Notes: generated from the sequence alone by a model not told the origin. Shown: positions 11,953-24,130, counted from the stretch's first letter. The stretch is DNA of 64,000 nucleotides from Xestospongia bergquistia (GCA_963965975.1 OZ014422.1:4053155-4117154); one strand, 5' to 3'. Numbers and translations: made by a program.

Positions 11953-12438
11953 CTAACAAAGGAGACAGGTACAAATAACATCTAAGACAAGACAAAACAC
12001 ATCATAAGTCTAACACAATCCATACTCAATACAACACTTCCTTCATTAACAGGCTACCTTACCTTAAGTATTATTTCATTACTCTAATATAAAGCAATAC
12101 AATTCTGAACGTCTCATGTGATGACTGTAGTGTTCACGTGATTGAATTGAGTTTTATTAGCCACACCCCCTTGTAGAATTTTATTATTACCTTACATGAT
12201 TGACTATTTTATCTCCATAATAATATGTAACTATTAACAAAACAAACAGTGATTATACAAACAGAGGAGACATGTATTTATAATTAGTTAATGAAATGAG
12301 ATTAACTATATAGTTCTGAACATGATTTGTATTGTTATGTTAGAAATACATTACAATACAATACAAGTACACCACAGAATTAAAAGAAATTGGGGAAACA
12401 ATATGAAATGATAGTAATATTAATTTCAAATTTCTCAT
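11953..12438. other. MAGUK 3' flank, nothing else seen
   Basis: AT-rich sequence downstream of the MAGUK stop codon on the minus strand. A TTTATT (AATAAA on minus) lies near 12273 and could serve as a distant polyadenylation signal. No gene is supported. Confidence 0.4.
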
Positions 12439-15066
12439 TTACACTTCTTCTACCCAACTAGCAGGAATCCATTGAGGTTCTTCCTCTATTCTCCTTGCTA
12501 CTTCTATTAACATGTCTGAAGCAACTTGTAAGCCATCATTGACTATCGTCCAATCAAAGTAATGACCATACTTAGCTTGAATCTCTTGACTAGCATGATA
12601 AAGCTGAAGTAGTTCAGATTCCTGGAGAAGGTGAAGTAACACAAGATCACTATTTTAATGGTGTATGGAGATCATGATGTTAATGAACATGAGGCCAGAA
12701 TAATCAAACTATGAAATGGTTTGGACAATTACAAAGATAAAGTCGCATCAGTGGCTACCGTGTGTGGTTTAATTATTGGTCACTCTCCAAATTCACATAC
12801 AACAATATAGTAAAATAAGGAAAACTACCATAACAAATATAGTTAACATATGATCCAAACCAATCTTAGGAACACTTGTTATGTGCAGTGTACCAGGAGG
12901 TAAAAACAAAAACTAAAACAACACCACTTACAGTAAATGGACAAACTTCTTTAATCAATCCTTCGGCAGAAACTGATGTGTGAAGTTTCTTCTTGAGTTT
13001 TTCAGATGTTACACGTCTAGTCATTTGCAGTCTATCAAGTCGAGGTGATGCAATATAAATAATATAGGGCATTAGGCCTGAAGAACCAATCACTTTGAGG
13101 GCCTGGAAATAAAAATTGTGTAAACAATTAATTTGAAAATAGGTATTAGAAGTGATGCATGTATAAACAGACTTGCTGTACACCAATATACAAGTGACTC
13201 ATATTAAATATGTAGCATTGAGTACTGTACCATCTACAGCTATCACTCACCTGAGGATTAAATTCTAACACTGGGACTTTGTTATTTTCGATTACTCTCT
13301 TAACAGCCTTAACGGAGAGTCCATAAAGATGACCTTTACTTTCTCCATACTCTAAAAATTTGTTAGCTTGAATGTCACGCTCCATTTCTTCTCGAGATAC
13401 AAAATGAAATTCATTTCCATTCATCTCACCTGAACGCATTGGTCGTGTCATATCTATTATAGTTAAAATAACATAGTTTTATTTAGTCATTGTATAAAAC
13501 TTACAAGGAATACAAGCTGAATAATGTTTGGGATTTGACTCCATTTGTTTCTTCATTAATGTACGGCGACCCACACAAGGGGCACCTAAAGTGATAAGAA
13601 TGAACGAGTTATAACTTTACTTAATAAAAGTGTTTACTGTAAACAAAATGTGAAGCAAAAAATGCATCATATTTATGTTAACTTGGATCTTGTAAATCAC
13701 TTTGTTGGTTCTGTCACATTTTTAATGTTTGTCCCAATGAAAGTACTTTGCTTATGGGTAATGCAACTAACTTTTGAAATTGATTTCATATATTTTTTAG
13801 ATTAATTTAATATTTTAAAATTGAACGAGAAAAGACAAAGTTATCGTAGAACATCAAAGTCAAATTAATGTGAACAGACTTTAATATATCTATCCAAATG
13901 AAAAACAAACAAAATTAATATACTCACCTATTAATACAATGGGTCTTTTTCTAGTTGAATCAGGCATCAATTTGACTACATCCTCATACGTGGCAACTTC
14001 ATGTCCAACTGACTGAAAAATTAAAAAGAATGAAGGTTGTTATACAATGTATTACCAATATCTTACATTGGTAAATATACAATTACATGTATAATTACCT
14101 CCACTCATTGGTCCCTGATTGTAATATATCTTCTTTTTCTTCCTTCGAGAAAACTTTGATAAAAGTCCTAAATTTGTAAGACCAGGACAATATAAATGAG
14201 ATGCAAAGAACATTAATGTTGAAAAGGTACGAGTAGAAGGCAATGCAATTGCTTTACCAAGTGTCAAAGCTTGCTCAGTTGTGGCAGGACAATGTTTTGG
14301 TAATAAATATTTGTGGTTTAATTTTTTGAAAATTGCACACAACAATAGACATCATGACACATGAAACTTGCCAGATGGAATACTAAAGTCATTAGGTGAG
14401 TAGTTAACTGACCTTTTCTTCTATTGTTTTCTTCCATAGCTACTGACACAACATATGATTCTCTTAGTACTTCTCTCCTATAGGAACAAAGTAGGACCAT
14501 CATGATGATAACTTGTACTATATACTTTTGTTGAAGATGTCTTGCAGGAATTAGACCAGGAAGAGATTCACCTCCATCATCAAAACTTTTACGTGCCTAA
14601 GGGTATAATAGTTATGAGAGTTACTTAAAAGTGCCTAATAATAGTACCTGCCACCAGTCTGGATCGTCTTGATTAGATACTTCTAATATTTCTCCTTTAG
14701 TGAAATTAAGTGCTAATTCTTTGCAGGTAATTTCTTCGCCCAATTGACCATTGTATCCAAAATGAGCTTGGACATATTTCTGTAAGAACAATAGACCAAT
14801 TTATTTACTATGTACAGAAAGTCTCATGAAATAATGTATGAGATCTGACCTCCTCATAATCTACATCAACACTGTCATCATGAACTAGAATTAATGTGAA
14901 AGCCAGTATCTTGCCAGCTTCTCCAGACTAGATAGTACATGTTAATGTAATAATACAAATCACAAGCTGTTAAGATTTACCATCAATCTAATAATCTCAT
15001 CAGTTGATTTGCCATGTAAAGCAATACCATTAATTTCTAATAGTTCATCTCCTTCTCTCAAAACAC
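12439..15066 (-). CDS. MPP-family MAGUK: PDZ-SH3-hook-GUK portion
   Basis: At least ten minus-strand exons were read: 14981-15066 and 14850-14927 (PDZ, with GDELLEINGIALHGKS), 14648-14779 (SH3, with AHFGYNG and DDPDWWQ), 14526-14596 (GLIPARHLQ), 14413-14477, 14099-14167 (basic hook, SRRKKKKI), 13928-14012 (TYEDVV..RKRPIVLIG), 13505-13585 (P-loop GAPCVGRRTL), 13251-13453 (TRPMRSGE, HFVSREEM, LEYGE), 12932-13102 (LKVIGSSGLMPYIIYIASP) and 12439-12621 ending PQWIPASWVEEV. Phases agree except between 14099-14167 and 13928-14012, where one base is out. Such proteins scaffold polarity and junction complexes under the membrane. The guanylate kinase fold in this family usually binds phosphopeptides and lacks catalysis. 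The C-terminal EPQW-P-SW pattern is nearest to MPP2/MPP6. L27 and the start of the PDZ were not found; they may lie beyond a long intron. Confidence 0.93.
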
Positions 15067-15579
15067 CTAAATCGAAGTTAAATCATAGCATCAGTCACTA
15101 CCCATAATGTTTCCAAAATCATATTGTTAGAAGTCATCTTCTCTTAATATTTCCACATCCAAAGCCACAGCTCAAAATATATAACATTTTATATATGCTA
15201 TTGTGACCAATATTGTATATACTTGTATGTGTAGTGCAAACATGATGATACAAAGTACAGTTGATGCTAGATCTCAACAGGACTGCTTAAATTATAATCA
15301 GAAAGTATGTTATAACAACATTTCAACATTGACATAAGCAGATAGTATATAGAAAAAATCTGGCTCACTAAGGTGCAACATGGAACATAGGACAAACTTT
15401 TTCGAATAGCTATCCACCTATCGCCTGACTTTTCAGTATTTTCTTTAGATATTGTTGGATAATAGAACTATTATACTATATTGATATAAAATCTCAAGTA
15501 ATAGAAATTGTTGTCTGTTAGTTGCCATTATCTTGAACCCAGCATGGTACCATCTGTTACATACAATCTCCATCACATC

Positions 15580-15780
15580 CTATCCACCCATTCTTATCAT
15601 CTTATTATATGATGATAAGAATGGGTGAATAGTATGTTTCTCTGAGAGATGATCATGCAGAGTACTGGAGCTAATTCCATACTTTCTAGCAGCACCACGG
15701 ATGCTACTTGCTCCTGTCTTTACTTCTTCTATGGTGCTTTCCATTGCTTCTTTGCTATAAGTCATGTTATGGAAACTCAA
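15580..15780 (-). pseudogene. psq-type helix-turn-helix fragment (pogo-like transposase N-terminus)
   Basis: The minus frame encodes a Pipsqueak-type HTH: TYSKEAMESTIEEVKTG, then SSIRGAARKYGISSSTLHDH. This domain opens many pogo/Tigger-type transposases and some derived host proteins. After about 50 residues the frame runs into a hairpin (15586-15626) and stops soon after, with no transposase catalytic domain nearby. It could be a transposon scrap or an exon of a domesticated gene. Confidence 0.6.
15586..15626. repeat. Perfect 15-bp hairpin
   Basis: ACCCATTCTTATCAT at 15586-15600 is followed, after an 11-base loop, by its exact reverse complement at 15612-15626. It lies inside the 3' end of the psq-type frame and truncates its homology. 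Confidence 0.8.
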
Positions 15781-16234
15781 ACTGCATTGAAGTTTTCAAA
15801 TTTGAACTGTATTTTATGAGCTGCTCAAAAAATTAACTATAAGTGTTGAATTCATCATAAAATTTAATTAATATTTATTGTTATATTACAGTTGATGGCT
15901 CCACTTCAATGTTATTCAGTTTGACTATGAGAAGTGTGTTCTTAAAGGCAAGAGAAAAAGTTTAAGATCAGAAAATCTATTCCAACATTCAAAGGGGAAC
16001 AAACACCCTCTGCAAATAACTGAAGGAAAAAGTAAAACTAGCATTAATTGCTACAATAGATTGATTATATATAGCTATATTATATGTACTAATATTAATA
16101 CTATTCAAAGTCTTTTCACATTGTAATACTCGAAATTGTGATTGTGTCCGGAAACACCCCCTTGTCCGGATCCCCCCCTGTTTACTCTAGCTAATATATC
16201 CCAATTGAAAAATTTACCTAAATAGTCTGTCACC

Positions 16235-16567
16235 CTCACAGTTTCTCTCTCTCTCGCTCTCTGAGTCCCTATCCCTCTCTCTCTATCTCATAGTCGATCA
16301 CTCTCAGAGTCCCATCTTTCTCTATTAAACACAGACATACACTATCAAATTCTTTCACTTTTTCTCTCTCTCACTCTCTCACTTTAGAAGTCTTTCTCTC
16401 TCATACTCACAAACACAGATTCTCTCAGTCTATCTGTCTCTCCTTCCCTTACTTTAGATCTCTCTCTCTTAGAGTCTTACATTCCTTTTCAATATCTCTG
16501 TATCTCTCTCTTATTATACTCTATCTGTCTGTGTCTCTCTTCCTCACACACACACACACACACACAC

Positions 16568-16637
<70 letters not shown>

Positions 16638-16817
16638 CACACACACTCTCAGAGTCTCAATCTGTCTGTATGTGTTACTATGTGTGTTTCTCTCTCTCAT
16701 ACGGTATCACACATAAAGCCTTTCTCTAGCACACTCATACTCACATTCTCTCACTCTTTCTCTCTCTCTCACTTTCACTTTCTCTGTCACAGAAACATTC
16801 ATAGAGTCTCTTATTCA

Positions 16818-16849
<32 letters not shown>

Positions 16850-17422
16850 ATCCTCCCTCACTCTCCCACTATCTTTCAGAGTATCTCTCTCTCTTTCATA
16901 GTATTTCACTGTCAGAGTCTCTCTCTCATTTACACACACACATTCTTAGATTCTGTCAGTCTTTCTCCTTGTCTCTCTTGCCCCTCGCAATAGAATTATC
17001 TCTCTATATCACTCTCGGAGTCTCTATGTCTCTCATTCTCTCATTTTAAAAATGTCTCTCTCTCCTTATTATTTTGTATATCTCTTTCTTATTCACTTAT
17101 TTCCTCTCTGTACTCTCTTTCCCTTTCTCTCACCCATGCACAGAGACTGTCAGAGTCTTTTTCCCTCTCTTTTTCTCTGTCTCTTTGTCTCTGTCTATAA
17201 ATCTTTCTTTCTCTTACTCTCTCTCTCTCTCTCATAGTTTATCACTGTTTGAGTGCCTGTTACACACAAACACTTACACACACTCTCAGAGTCTGTCAGT
17301 CTCTCTCTGTGTCTCCTTCCTCAGTTTATTCTCTCTCTCTTTCTTTCAGAGTCTCCCTCTCTCTCTCTATCAGTCTCTATTTCTCTTTCTTTCTCTCTTA
17401 TTTTCTCTTTGTCTGTCTGTCC

Positions 17423-17454
<32 letters not shown>

Positions 17455-17770
17455 GATTCAGAGTCTCTCCCTGTTTCTTTTTCTTTTTTCTCTCTCTCTA
17501 TCTCATAGAGCATCACTGTCAGAGGCTACCTCTATCTTTTCCACTTTCTCACACGCCCACACTCCCAGTTTCTTTAATTCCTTTTCTCTCTCTCTTTTTC
17601 TCACTCACACACTCATGTCTCTCAGTCTTTCTTGCTCTCTGTCGTTTCTCCCTCACATTAGGAGTCTCTCTCTCACACTCGGTATCTCTCAATCTATTTC
17701 TTTTCAGAGTCTCTCTCTTCTCTTATTCTTGTAGTACCTTGACAGAACAAAATACACTCTCATTCTTTTA
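16235..17770. repeat. CT-rich low-complexity tract, duplicated unit 1
   Basis: Dense (CT)n with recurring AGAGTCTCTCTCTC and CATAGT..CACTCTCAGAG phrases. The many ORFs it opens encode Ser/Leu/Phe strings on plus and Arg/Glu on minus and are composition artefacts. The tract ends with GTACCTTGACAGAACAAAAT. The whole block matches 21590-22955 in the same order, so the pair is a segmental duplication. Confidence 0.85.
16546..16634. repeat. (AC)n microsatellite
   Basis: About 90 bp of near-pure AC dinucleotides, interrupted once at about 16567, inside the CT-rich tract. It is absent at this length from the duplicate at 21.8 kb, which keeps only a short interrupted ACAC stretch, so the run expanded or contracted after duplication. 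Confidence 0.95.
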
Positions 17771-17814
17771 ACTTATTATACACAAAATTATTAATTATAC
17801 ACATAATTATCTGT

Positions 17815-18080
17815 TATGGATCATCTCAAACTGAGACAGCTAATGAGCTGGCCAATCTGAGGACTGCAGTGACCAGTAAGTAATACCAATTAATTGTACT
17901 TAATTATAGGAGTTGGTCTTCTCAATGGAGGATTTGGTAAACTAGGTCAAGAGATAGAAGATTCTTAAATGATAGTTTGTATGGCTACGTATACGTATGG
18001 TGAAGGAGACCCTACTGATAATCCTGCAAAATTTATGATGGGTTTAAAAAGACAACCAATAATCATGAAGAACTTTTACA
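17815..18080 (+). pseudogene. POR: NADPH–cytochrome P450 reductase FMN-domain fragment
   Basis: Two adjoining segments look like FMN-domain exons. The first (17815-17875, GTAAGT donor) encodes YGSSQTETANELAN, the FMN phosphate-binding loop. The second (from about 17910, after TTATAG) encodes KLGQEIEDS, an in-frame TAA, then MIVCMATYTYGEGDPTDNPA, which matches the MATYGEGDPTDN signature of P450 reductase with an extra TY. The internal stop and the loss of downstream reading mark it as a fragment. POR transfers electrons from NADPH to microsomal P450s; this piece cannot do so alone. Confidence 0.65.
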
Positions 18081-18279
18081 CTTTAAGTCAATGGTTAGAG
18101 CTTATTAATAATTAATTAGTTGCTAGTTATGCCTCTGCAACCTCTATGTTGTGAGACCACACCCTTTTACTAGTTACATCATATCTTATAGTATTGAGGA
18201 AGACTGTGAAAGACAGAAGGCACATTGATCAGCTGTATATATCACATTATTTTAATATTGACAATAGTTAGACTACTCA

Positions 18280-19010
18280 AGTATATTGGTTTCTTTCTCT
18301 CTCTATTGCTCTTTATTTATCTTTCTCTGTCTCTCTCTGTCTCACACTCATTTAGAGTCTTTTCTCTCTCTCTCATTGTGTTTCACTCACAGAGTCTGTC
18401 TTTCTCTCTCTCTCTCATGCACATTCTCTTAGAGTCTGTCAGTCTCTGTCTCTCTCTTTCTCTCCTTCTCTATCATAGTTTCTCACTCTAAGTCTGTGTG
18501 TCTCTGTCTAACACCCACCCACACATTTATGCTCTCTTGGTGTCTTTCAGTCTCTCTTTCTACACACACACATATATATCTTTCACTCTTTCATAGTGTC
18601 TCACTCTCAGAGGCTTTCTCACACATACATACCTTCTTAAAGTCTCTTAAATGTTTTCTCTTTCACTCTCTTCCTTACTTTAGAAGTCTCTCTCAGAGTA
18701 TCTCTCTTACAGTCTCTTTTTCTTTCTCTCTCTCTCAGAATCTTTTCTCTCAGTCAGACCCACTCTCTCACTAACATGCACTCAGAGTCTCTGTCTCTCT
18801 CTCTCATACAGTACCTCTTTCTCTTTCTCTCATCCTCAGAGTCTCTCTCTCATTTTTCTTTCTCTGTCACTATATTTCTCTATAAGAGTGTGTCTGTCTC
18901 TTTCTCTCTCTCACACAGTCTCTCTTTCCCATTCTCTCTCTCTCTAGGTCCTTCTCTCACTTTTGATGTGTTTCTCACTCTATCTCTTGTTTTTAAACGA
19001 TTATGCGCAA
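18280..19010. repeat. CT-rich low-complexity tract
   Basis: Continuation of the CT-rich type with AGAGTCT phrases, following the reductase-like fragment. The ORFs here encode Ser/Leu-rich strings and are not called. Confidence 0.85.
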
Positions 19011-19130
19011 ACTCTATTATCTTTTCGACTTCTTATTCACGTTTATGGCATATAAGACAACGTATTATTAATTTATGTAATAAGTTACATCATATGATAA
19101 TAATGATTGAACTAGTCTGTTAGTAGTGTA

Positions 19131-19257
19131 TTAGTAGTTGTTATTGTACTTATTATCAAGAAAGGTACTAGTTATAATACAAGAAATGAACAACTCAAGA
19201 ACTTCCAAAACAATCCAGTGTAAGAGACTGAAACTGAAACAGCTGATTAACTCACAC
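19131..19257 (+). pseudogene. Possible reductase membrane-anchor exon, copy 1
   Basis: This plus segment matches 23446-23575 and translates, with indels, to a hydrophobic VIVLIIKK end followed by a polar linker. In the better-preserved copy the linker reads QSSVRETQNV, which resembles the segment between the N-terminal anchor and FMN domain of P450 reductases. A TAA and a shift break this copy. The assignment rests partly on the nearby FMN-domain fragment. Confidence 0.3.
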
Positions 19258-19560
19258 TCAGAGATTATATCCCTTTCCTTCTCTCTCTTCAGCCTCCCTA
19301 CAAACCTCTCTCTCTCTCTCATAGTCTCTCACTATTGTTCTCTCTCTCTCTCATTCTTTTAGAGTCTCTCTCTCTCTCAGAGTTTCTTTGTCTCAAAGTC
19401 TCTCCTTTTCACAGTCTCTCTCTCTCACTCATGAAGTCTTTTTTGTCTGTCAGTCACTTTCTCTCTCAACGTTTCCTTTCTCGCAGTCTCTCTCTCACCC
19501 ACAGAGTCTTTTTTCTCTTAGATTCCATCTAATATCTTGGAGTTTGTCTCTATCTCAGAG
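19258..19560. repeat. CT-rich tract
   Basis: Short CT-rich block with AGAGTCTCTCTCTC units directly after the anchor-like segment, as also seen at 23575 after the second anchor-like copy. The gap from 19560 to 20150 shows no supported gene. Confidence 0.75.
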
Positions 19561-20149
19561 AACATAATATATGCCTTTTTATAAGATATATGGTCGTTCT
19601 AAATTAATCAAAGATGATGACAAATACAATGCACCACATTTAGTACACTCATGTAAGGTTATGATTGTCTCATTTCAATTTTGCTATTAATAGATATATA
19701 TAATATATATATGTTGGAGAAGAGTGCACAAAATATTAGTAATTTTAGTAGCAGGACACAAAGAAGACTGCATATAAGAATTGGTGGAATAAAATACTCT
19801 GCTACTCAGATGAAACATCCCATTATTTGCATGCTACATATTCCCTCTTATTACAACAGATCCACAATTCAGATAATCCACCTTATCTTCACTCCTTGAT
19901 TCTCCACTTTCATCTTTCTTCTTGCTTTTATCAGCTAGCATTATATCCTTATCAAGTCCTTTTATTTTTAAAATTTTAGTTGCTCACCAGAAGATATTAG
20001 TGTACAAGGTATTTCAAGTCCTCCCTGAGGAAAGTTGTATGAGTACCTTTTACTGCATTCTGACTTTACACACTATAGAACCTCTTGCTCTCAAGAATAG
20101 AGAGCATATAGCAGACAGTTTTCTACACACATGTCCAACTATCTCATAA

Positions 20150-20815
20150 TCTTTAACTCTCACAGTCTCTCTCACACGTACACACTCTCAGAGTCTCTCA
20201 GTCTTTTTCTTTATTTCTCTCTCCTGCCACATTATAGGAGTCTATCTCCCTATGTTTGTCTCTCTATCTCTCTAACTCTCTGTCTCTCTCACTCTCTGTC
20301 CTTTCTCCCTCCCTTTCTCTCTCTCTGTTTCTCTCTCTCTGCTCTCACTATCTTATAGTCCCTCCCTCTCTCAGAGTCTCTCTCTTATCCTCTCTCTTAT
20401 AGTCTCTCTTTTTCTCCTTCATACACACAAACTCTCAGTCTCTCACTCTTTTTGTTTTTCTCACTCTCCCCATCTCTCTTCCGATCAGTCTCTATTTCTC
20501 TTTCTCTCTCATTTATTTTATCTCTGTGTGTCATTCCCTATCTCACACAGAGATTTTCTGCTTGTCTTTCTGTCTTTGCCTCTCTCTCCCTTACTTTAGG
20601 AGTCTCTCTCTCTGAGTCTATCTCTTGGAGTGTCTTTTACATTCTCCCACTCACACAGTCTCTCTATTTGCCTATATGCATGTCATCCTCTCACATACAT
20701 GCACACACACCTTCAGAGTTTCTCTATCTCTCTCTATCTAAATCTCTTTCTCTCTGTCATAGTGTCTGTCACTTCTTCCTATCTCACACACTCACATTGA
20801 TAGTCCCTTAATGTC
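20150..20815. repeat. CT-rich tract
   Basis: Another block of the same low-complexity family, ending near a TAGTCCCTTAATGTCGG transition. ORFs are artefacts of the dinucleotide composition. Confidence 0.8.
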
Positions 20816-21000
20816 GGAGTCATGCCATTTCATGTAATCCCATTTTGTTTAACAAAATGGACTTTTGTCCCATCTTGTCTAGTAGTGTAAAAGGTTTAAG
20901 ATAAGTGGATTAAGGCCAGTAAAGGTGATGGAATTCTAATTCAAAAGTACTAATAATGTAAAGTCTTTGATGTCTTGAAAGGCAGAGTACTTAAGAGGAC

Positions 21001-21370
21001 CCATTTCATACATACAATATATTGAATCAATGGAGTTTGTTACAACAGCAAGAGGAGCTAAGTCACTTATACTCCAGGTTATAGGTACACACTCAATTGA
21101 AGAACAGCAGATGGACAGATGTGTTGGAGATGTCCAGATATAAGTTGTCCTGGAAGAGCAGTCACTGACATTCATGATCAGCTAGTCTCTTGCAATGAGA
21201 GTCACTCCTGCCTCCAAAATGTAACAGAGACAGTAGAGACAGTAGTGGAGTTGATCAGGGAAGATGCTGACTTCAAGTTGTACATCCATCAAGTGATATC
21301 AGGCTGCAGGAGGGCTTCCAAGAAGAAGAAGAAAGTACAGAAACCACGAGAACAGACTGAAAACTATTAA
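21001..21370 (+). pseudogene. FLYWCH-type zinc-finger fragment, broken
   Basis: A first frame encodes MEFVTTARGAKSLILQ. A shifted frame then carries GYRYTLN, a TGA, and CWRCPDISCPGRAVTD followed by a histidine, which is the F..t.rG–GyrY–WrC..–C.ar.t layout of FLYWCH fingers. These fingers accompany Mutator-like transposases and some host factors. The last third ends in a Lys-rich tail (SKKKKKVQK) before TAA. At least one frameshift and one stop break it. Confidence 0.5.
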
Positions 21371-21559
21371 GGAAAAGCATGAAGTAGGACACTATATGTT
21401 ACAAGAACTTAAGGCGTATACCCATTGGGTATCTTTGTAATTACTGTTATTTAAATGAATTTGTTTTTTAGACGATATGGGACAATTATACATTTTGTTA
21501 GGCGAAATAGGATTAGACGAAATGGCTATAAATCTTAATGTCTCTCTCAGAGAACATGC

Positions 21560-22955
21560 ATTAGAGTTTCTATCTCATAGTCTCTCACCTTCCTCTCACT
21601 CTCTCTCTGTCACTCCCTGAGTCCCTATCCCTCTCTCTCTATGTCATAGTCCATCACTCTCAGAGTCCCTTTCTTTCTCTATTGAACAGAGACATACACT
21701 ATCAAATTCTTTCACTTTTTCTTTCTCACTCTCTAAATTTAGAAGTCTCTCTCTCTCATACAAACAAACACAGATACCTGTCTCTCCTTACCTCACTTTA
21801 GAACTCTCTCTTTTAGAGTCTCGCATTCCTTATCAAATTCTCTATATCTCTCTCTCTCACACACACATACACTCACAACACACACACTCTTAGAGTCTCA
21901 CTCTGTCTATTTGTGTTAGTGTGTGTGTATCTCTTTCTTGCATAAGATATCACACATAAAGTCTCTCTCTAACACACTCATGCTCAGATTGTGTCACTCT
22001 TTCTTTCTCACTTTCTCTGTCACAGAAACATTGATAGAGTCTCTCAGTCGCTTTCTCAGTCTCTCTCTCTTTCTCTTTTCTAACTTCCCTTACAACAGAA
22101 GTCCTTACTCTCTCTCAGAGTATCTGTCTCTCTTTCATAGTCTTTCACTCTCAGAGTCTCTCTGTCATTCACACACACACACACACTTAAATTCTATCAA
22201 TCTTTCTCCTTGTCTCTCTCCTCCCTCGCAATAGGATTATCTCTCTCTCTCTCTATTACTCTCTCACTTTGGAAATGTCTCTCTTTATCTTTTTCTATAT
22301 CTCTTTCTCTTTCACTTATTTTCTCTCTGTGTGTCTGTCCCTCTCTGACCCATGCAGAGAGACTGTCAGAGTCTCTGTCTGGCTCTCTTTCTCTCTGTCT
22401 CTGTCTCTCTCTCTCTTTCTCTTACTCTCTCTCTCATAGTTTATCACTGTTAGAATCTCTCTTACACACAAACACACACTCAGAGTCTGTCAGTCTCTCA
22501 CTCTCTCTCCTTCTCCTTCCTCAGTCTATGAGTCTCTCTCTTTCTCTCAGAGTCTCCCTATCAGTGTCTATTTCTCCTTCTTTCTCTCTAATTTGCTCTT
22601 TGTCTCTCTGTCCCTCTCTCTCTCACGCACAGACACTCTCAGAGTCTCTCATTGTCTCTTTCTTTTTTCACTTTCTCTCTCTCTATATTTCATAGAGCAT
22701 CACTGTCAGAGGCTATCTCTATCTTTTCCTCTCTCTCATAGACCCACACTCTCAGTTCCTTTCGTTCTTTTTCTTTCTCTTTTTCTCTCATACACACTCA
22801 TAGAGTCTCTCAGTCTTTCTTGCTGTCTGTCTCTTCTCCCTCACATTAGGAGTCTCTCTCTCACACTCGGTGTCTCTCTATCTATTTCTTTTCAGAGTCT
22901 CTTTCTACTCTTATTCTTTTAGTACCTTGACAGAACAAAATACTCTCTCATTCAT
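21560..22955. repeat. CT-rich tract, duplicated unit 2
   Basis: Duplicate of 16235-17770, same orientation, sharing unique words such as ACACTATCAAATTCTTTCAC and the terminal GTACCTTGACAGAACAAAAT. Many small indels separate the copies. About 5.3 kb lies between the starts of the copies. Confidence 0.85.
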
Positions 22956-23445
22956 TGAACATATTATAGACAACATTCTGTTAAACCACAAATTAATTAG
23001 AATATGTGACACTTTGGTCTCATATTCTAATTAATGCCCACATTTATGATGTATAGCAATGTCTTATTTACGTAACAAGTCATGTCACGTGGTAATAGTG
23101 TTTGAGCTGTTGAAAGAGGTAATTGGTTAGGTTTTTTATCTGTATTCATTTGTGTGTAAATTAGTCTATCTGTAAGTCTATTTTCTTTGAATCATTTAAG
23201 TGTGAATTAAGTGCGTGTAAACTTTCTTATTCATGATTTCTGTGATAGTTCTTATCTTTGTCCATTTCGTTTCATCTTTATTCTTTGTTTGATTTCTGTT
23301 ATAAATACCTGATTTTTTTTCAGATTGTTAGTTCTTAACCGTATTGATTTCATTTAAATACAAGTTCTACTTAAACTTAGCTGCGTACTCAGCTGCAGTC
23401 TTACCATAGAACTATACAAAAACTTTCAACATGAGCTAGTCAATT

Positions 23446-23575
23446 AGTAGTTGTTGTACTTATTATCAAGAAATCTACTAGTAAGAAGACACCAAATGAA
23501 AAAAATCAAGAACTTGTAAAACAATCCAGTGTAAGGGAGACTCAAAATGTGACAGCTGATGAACTCACACACACT
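23446..23575 (+). pseudogene. Possible reductase membrane-anchor exon, copy 2
   Basis: Open segment encoding LVVVLIIKKSTSKKT, then NQELVKQSSVRETQNV and TADELTHT before running into CT repeats. A hydrophobic helix end followed by a charged linker fits the N-terminal anchor of a POR-like protein, and the sequence is duplicated at 19131-19257. With no FMN domain following, it is a fragment at best. Confidence 0.35.
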
Positions 23576-24130
23576 TTCTCTCTTTCTCTGTCTCTGTCTC
23601 TCTCACTACATATGGTAAAGAGTATCCTACTGGTAATTGTCACTCAGAATATCTCTGTCTCTCTCTCTCTCTCTTACACACTATCAAAGTCTCAATCTTT
23701 CTCTCTCTGTTGTTCTCTCTCTTATCTCTCTTTCTCTCTCACTCTTTCTCATTTCTCAGAGTATCTCCTTCTCTCTCATAGTCTATCCTTATAACATCTT
23801 GCAGTCTTTCTCTCATAAACTCAAAGTGCTCTCTTTCCCTCGATCTTTCTCTCTGTCTCAATCTCTCTCTCTGTCTCTCCAACTCCATCATCTCTGTCTC
23901 TGTCTCTTTCCTTCTCTTTGTCTTTTGGAATCTCACTCTCTCCCTCTTAGAACCTCTACTCTTTCCCTCTTACAGTTTACATATTTTGATGTTTCTTTCT
24001 CTCAGAGTCCATCTCTCTCTCTCTCTCCCTCTCTTACTCACTCCAGAAGTCGTTCTCCATCTCTTCCTCTCTCTTACTTTCTCTCACTCTTTCAATCTCT
24101 CAAGTTTCTCTTCATAATACACATTCCATA
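23575..24130. repeat. CT-rich tract
   Basis: Last long block of the CT-rich family. Its opposite strand gives Arg/Glu-rich ORFs such as 23739-23936, which are artefacts. From 24130 to 24770 there is a short ACAATCCTAATAATATA repeat and a small CT stretch at 24536-24635; nothing else was recognised. Confidence 0.8.

Noticed and set aside
19131-23936. Minus-strand Arg/Glu-rich ORFs (for example 23739-23936, 19131-19322)
   Set aside because: These are the complement of CT repeats (GAGAGA reads as Arg/Glu) and not genes.
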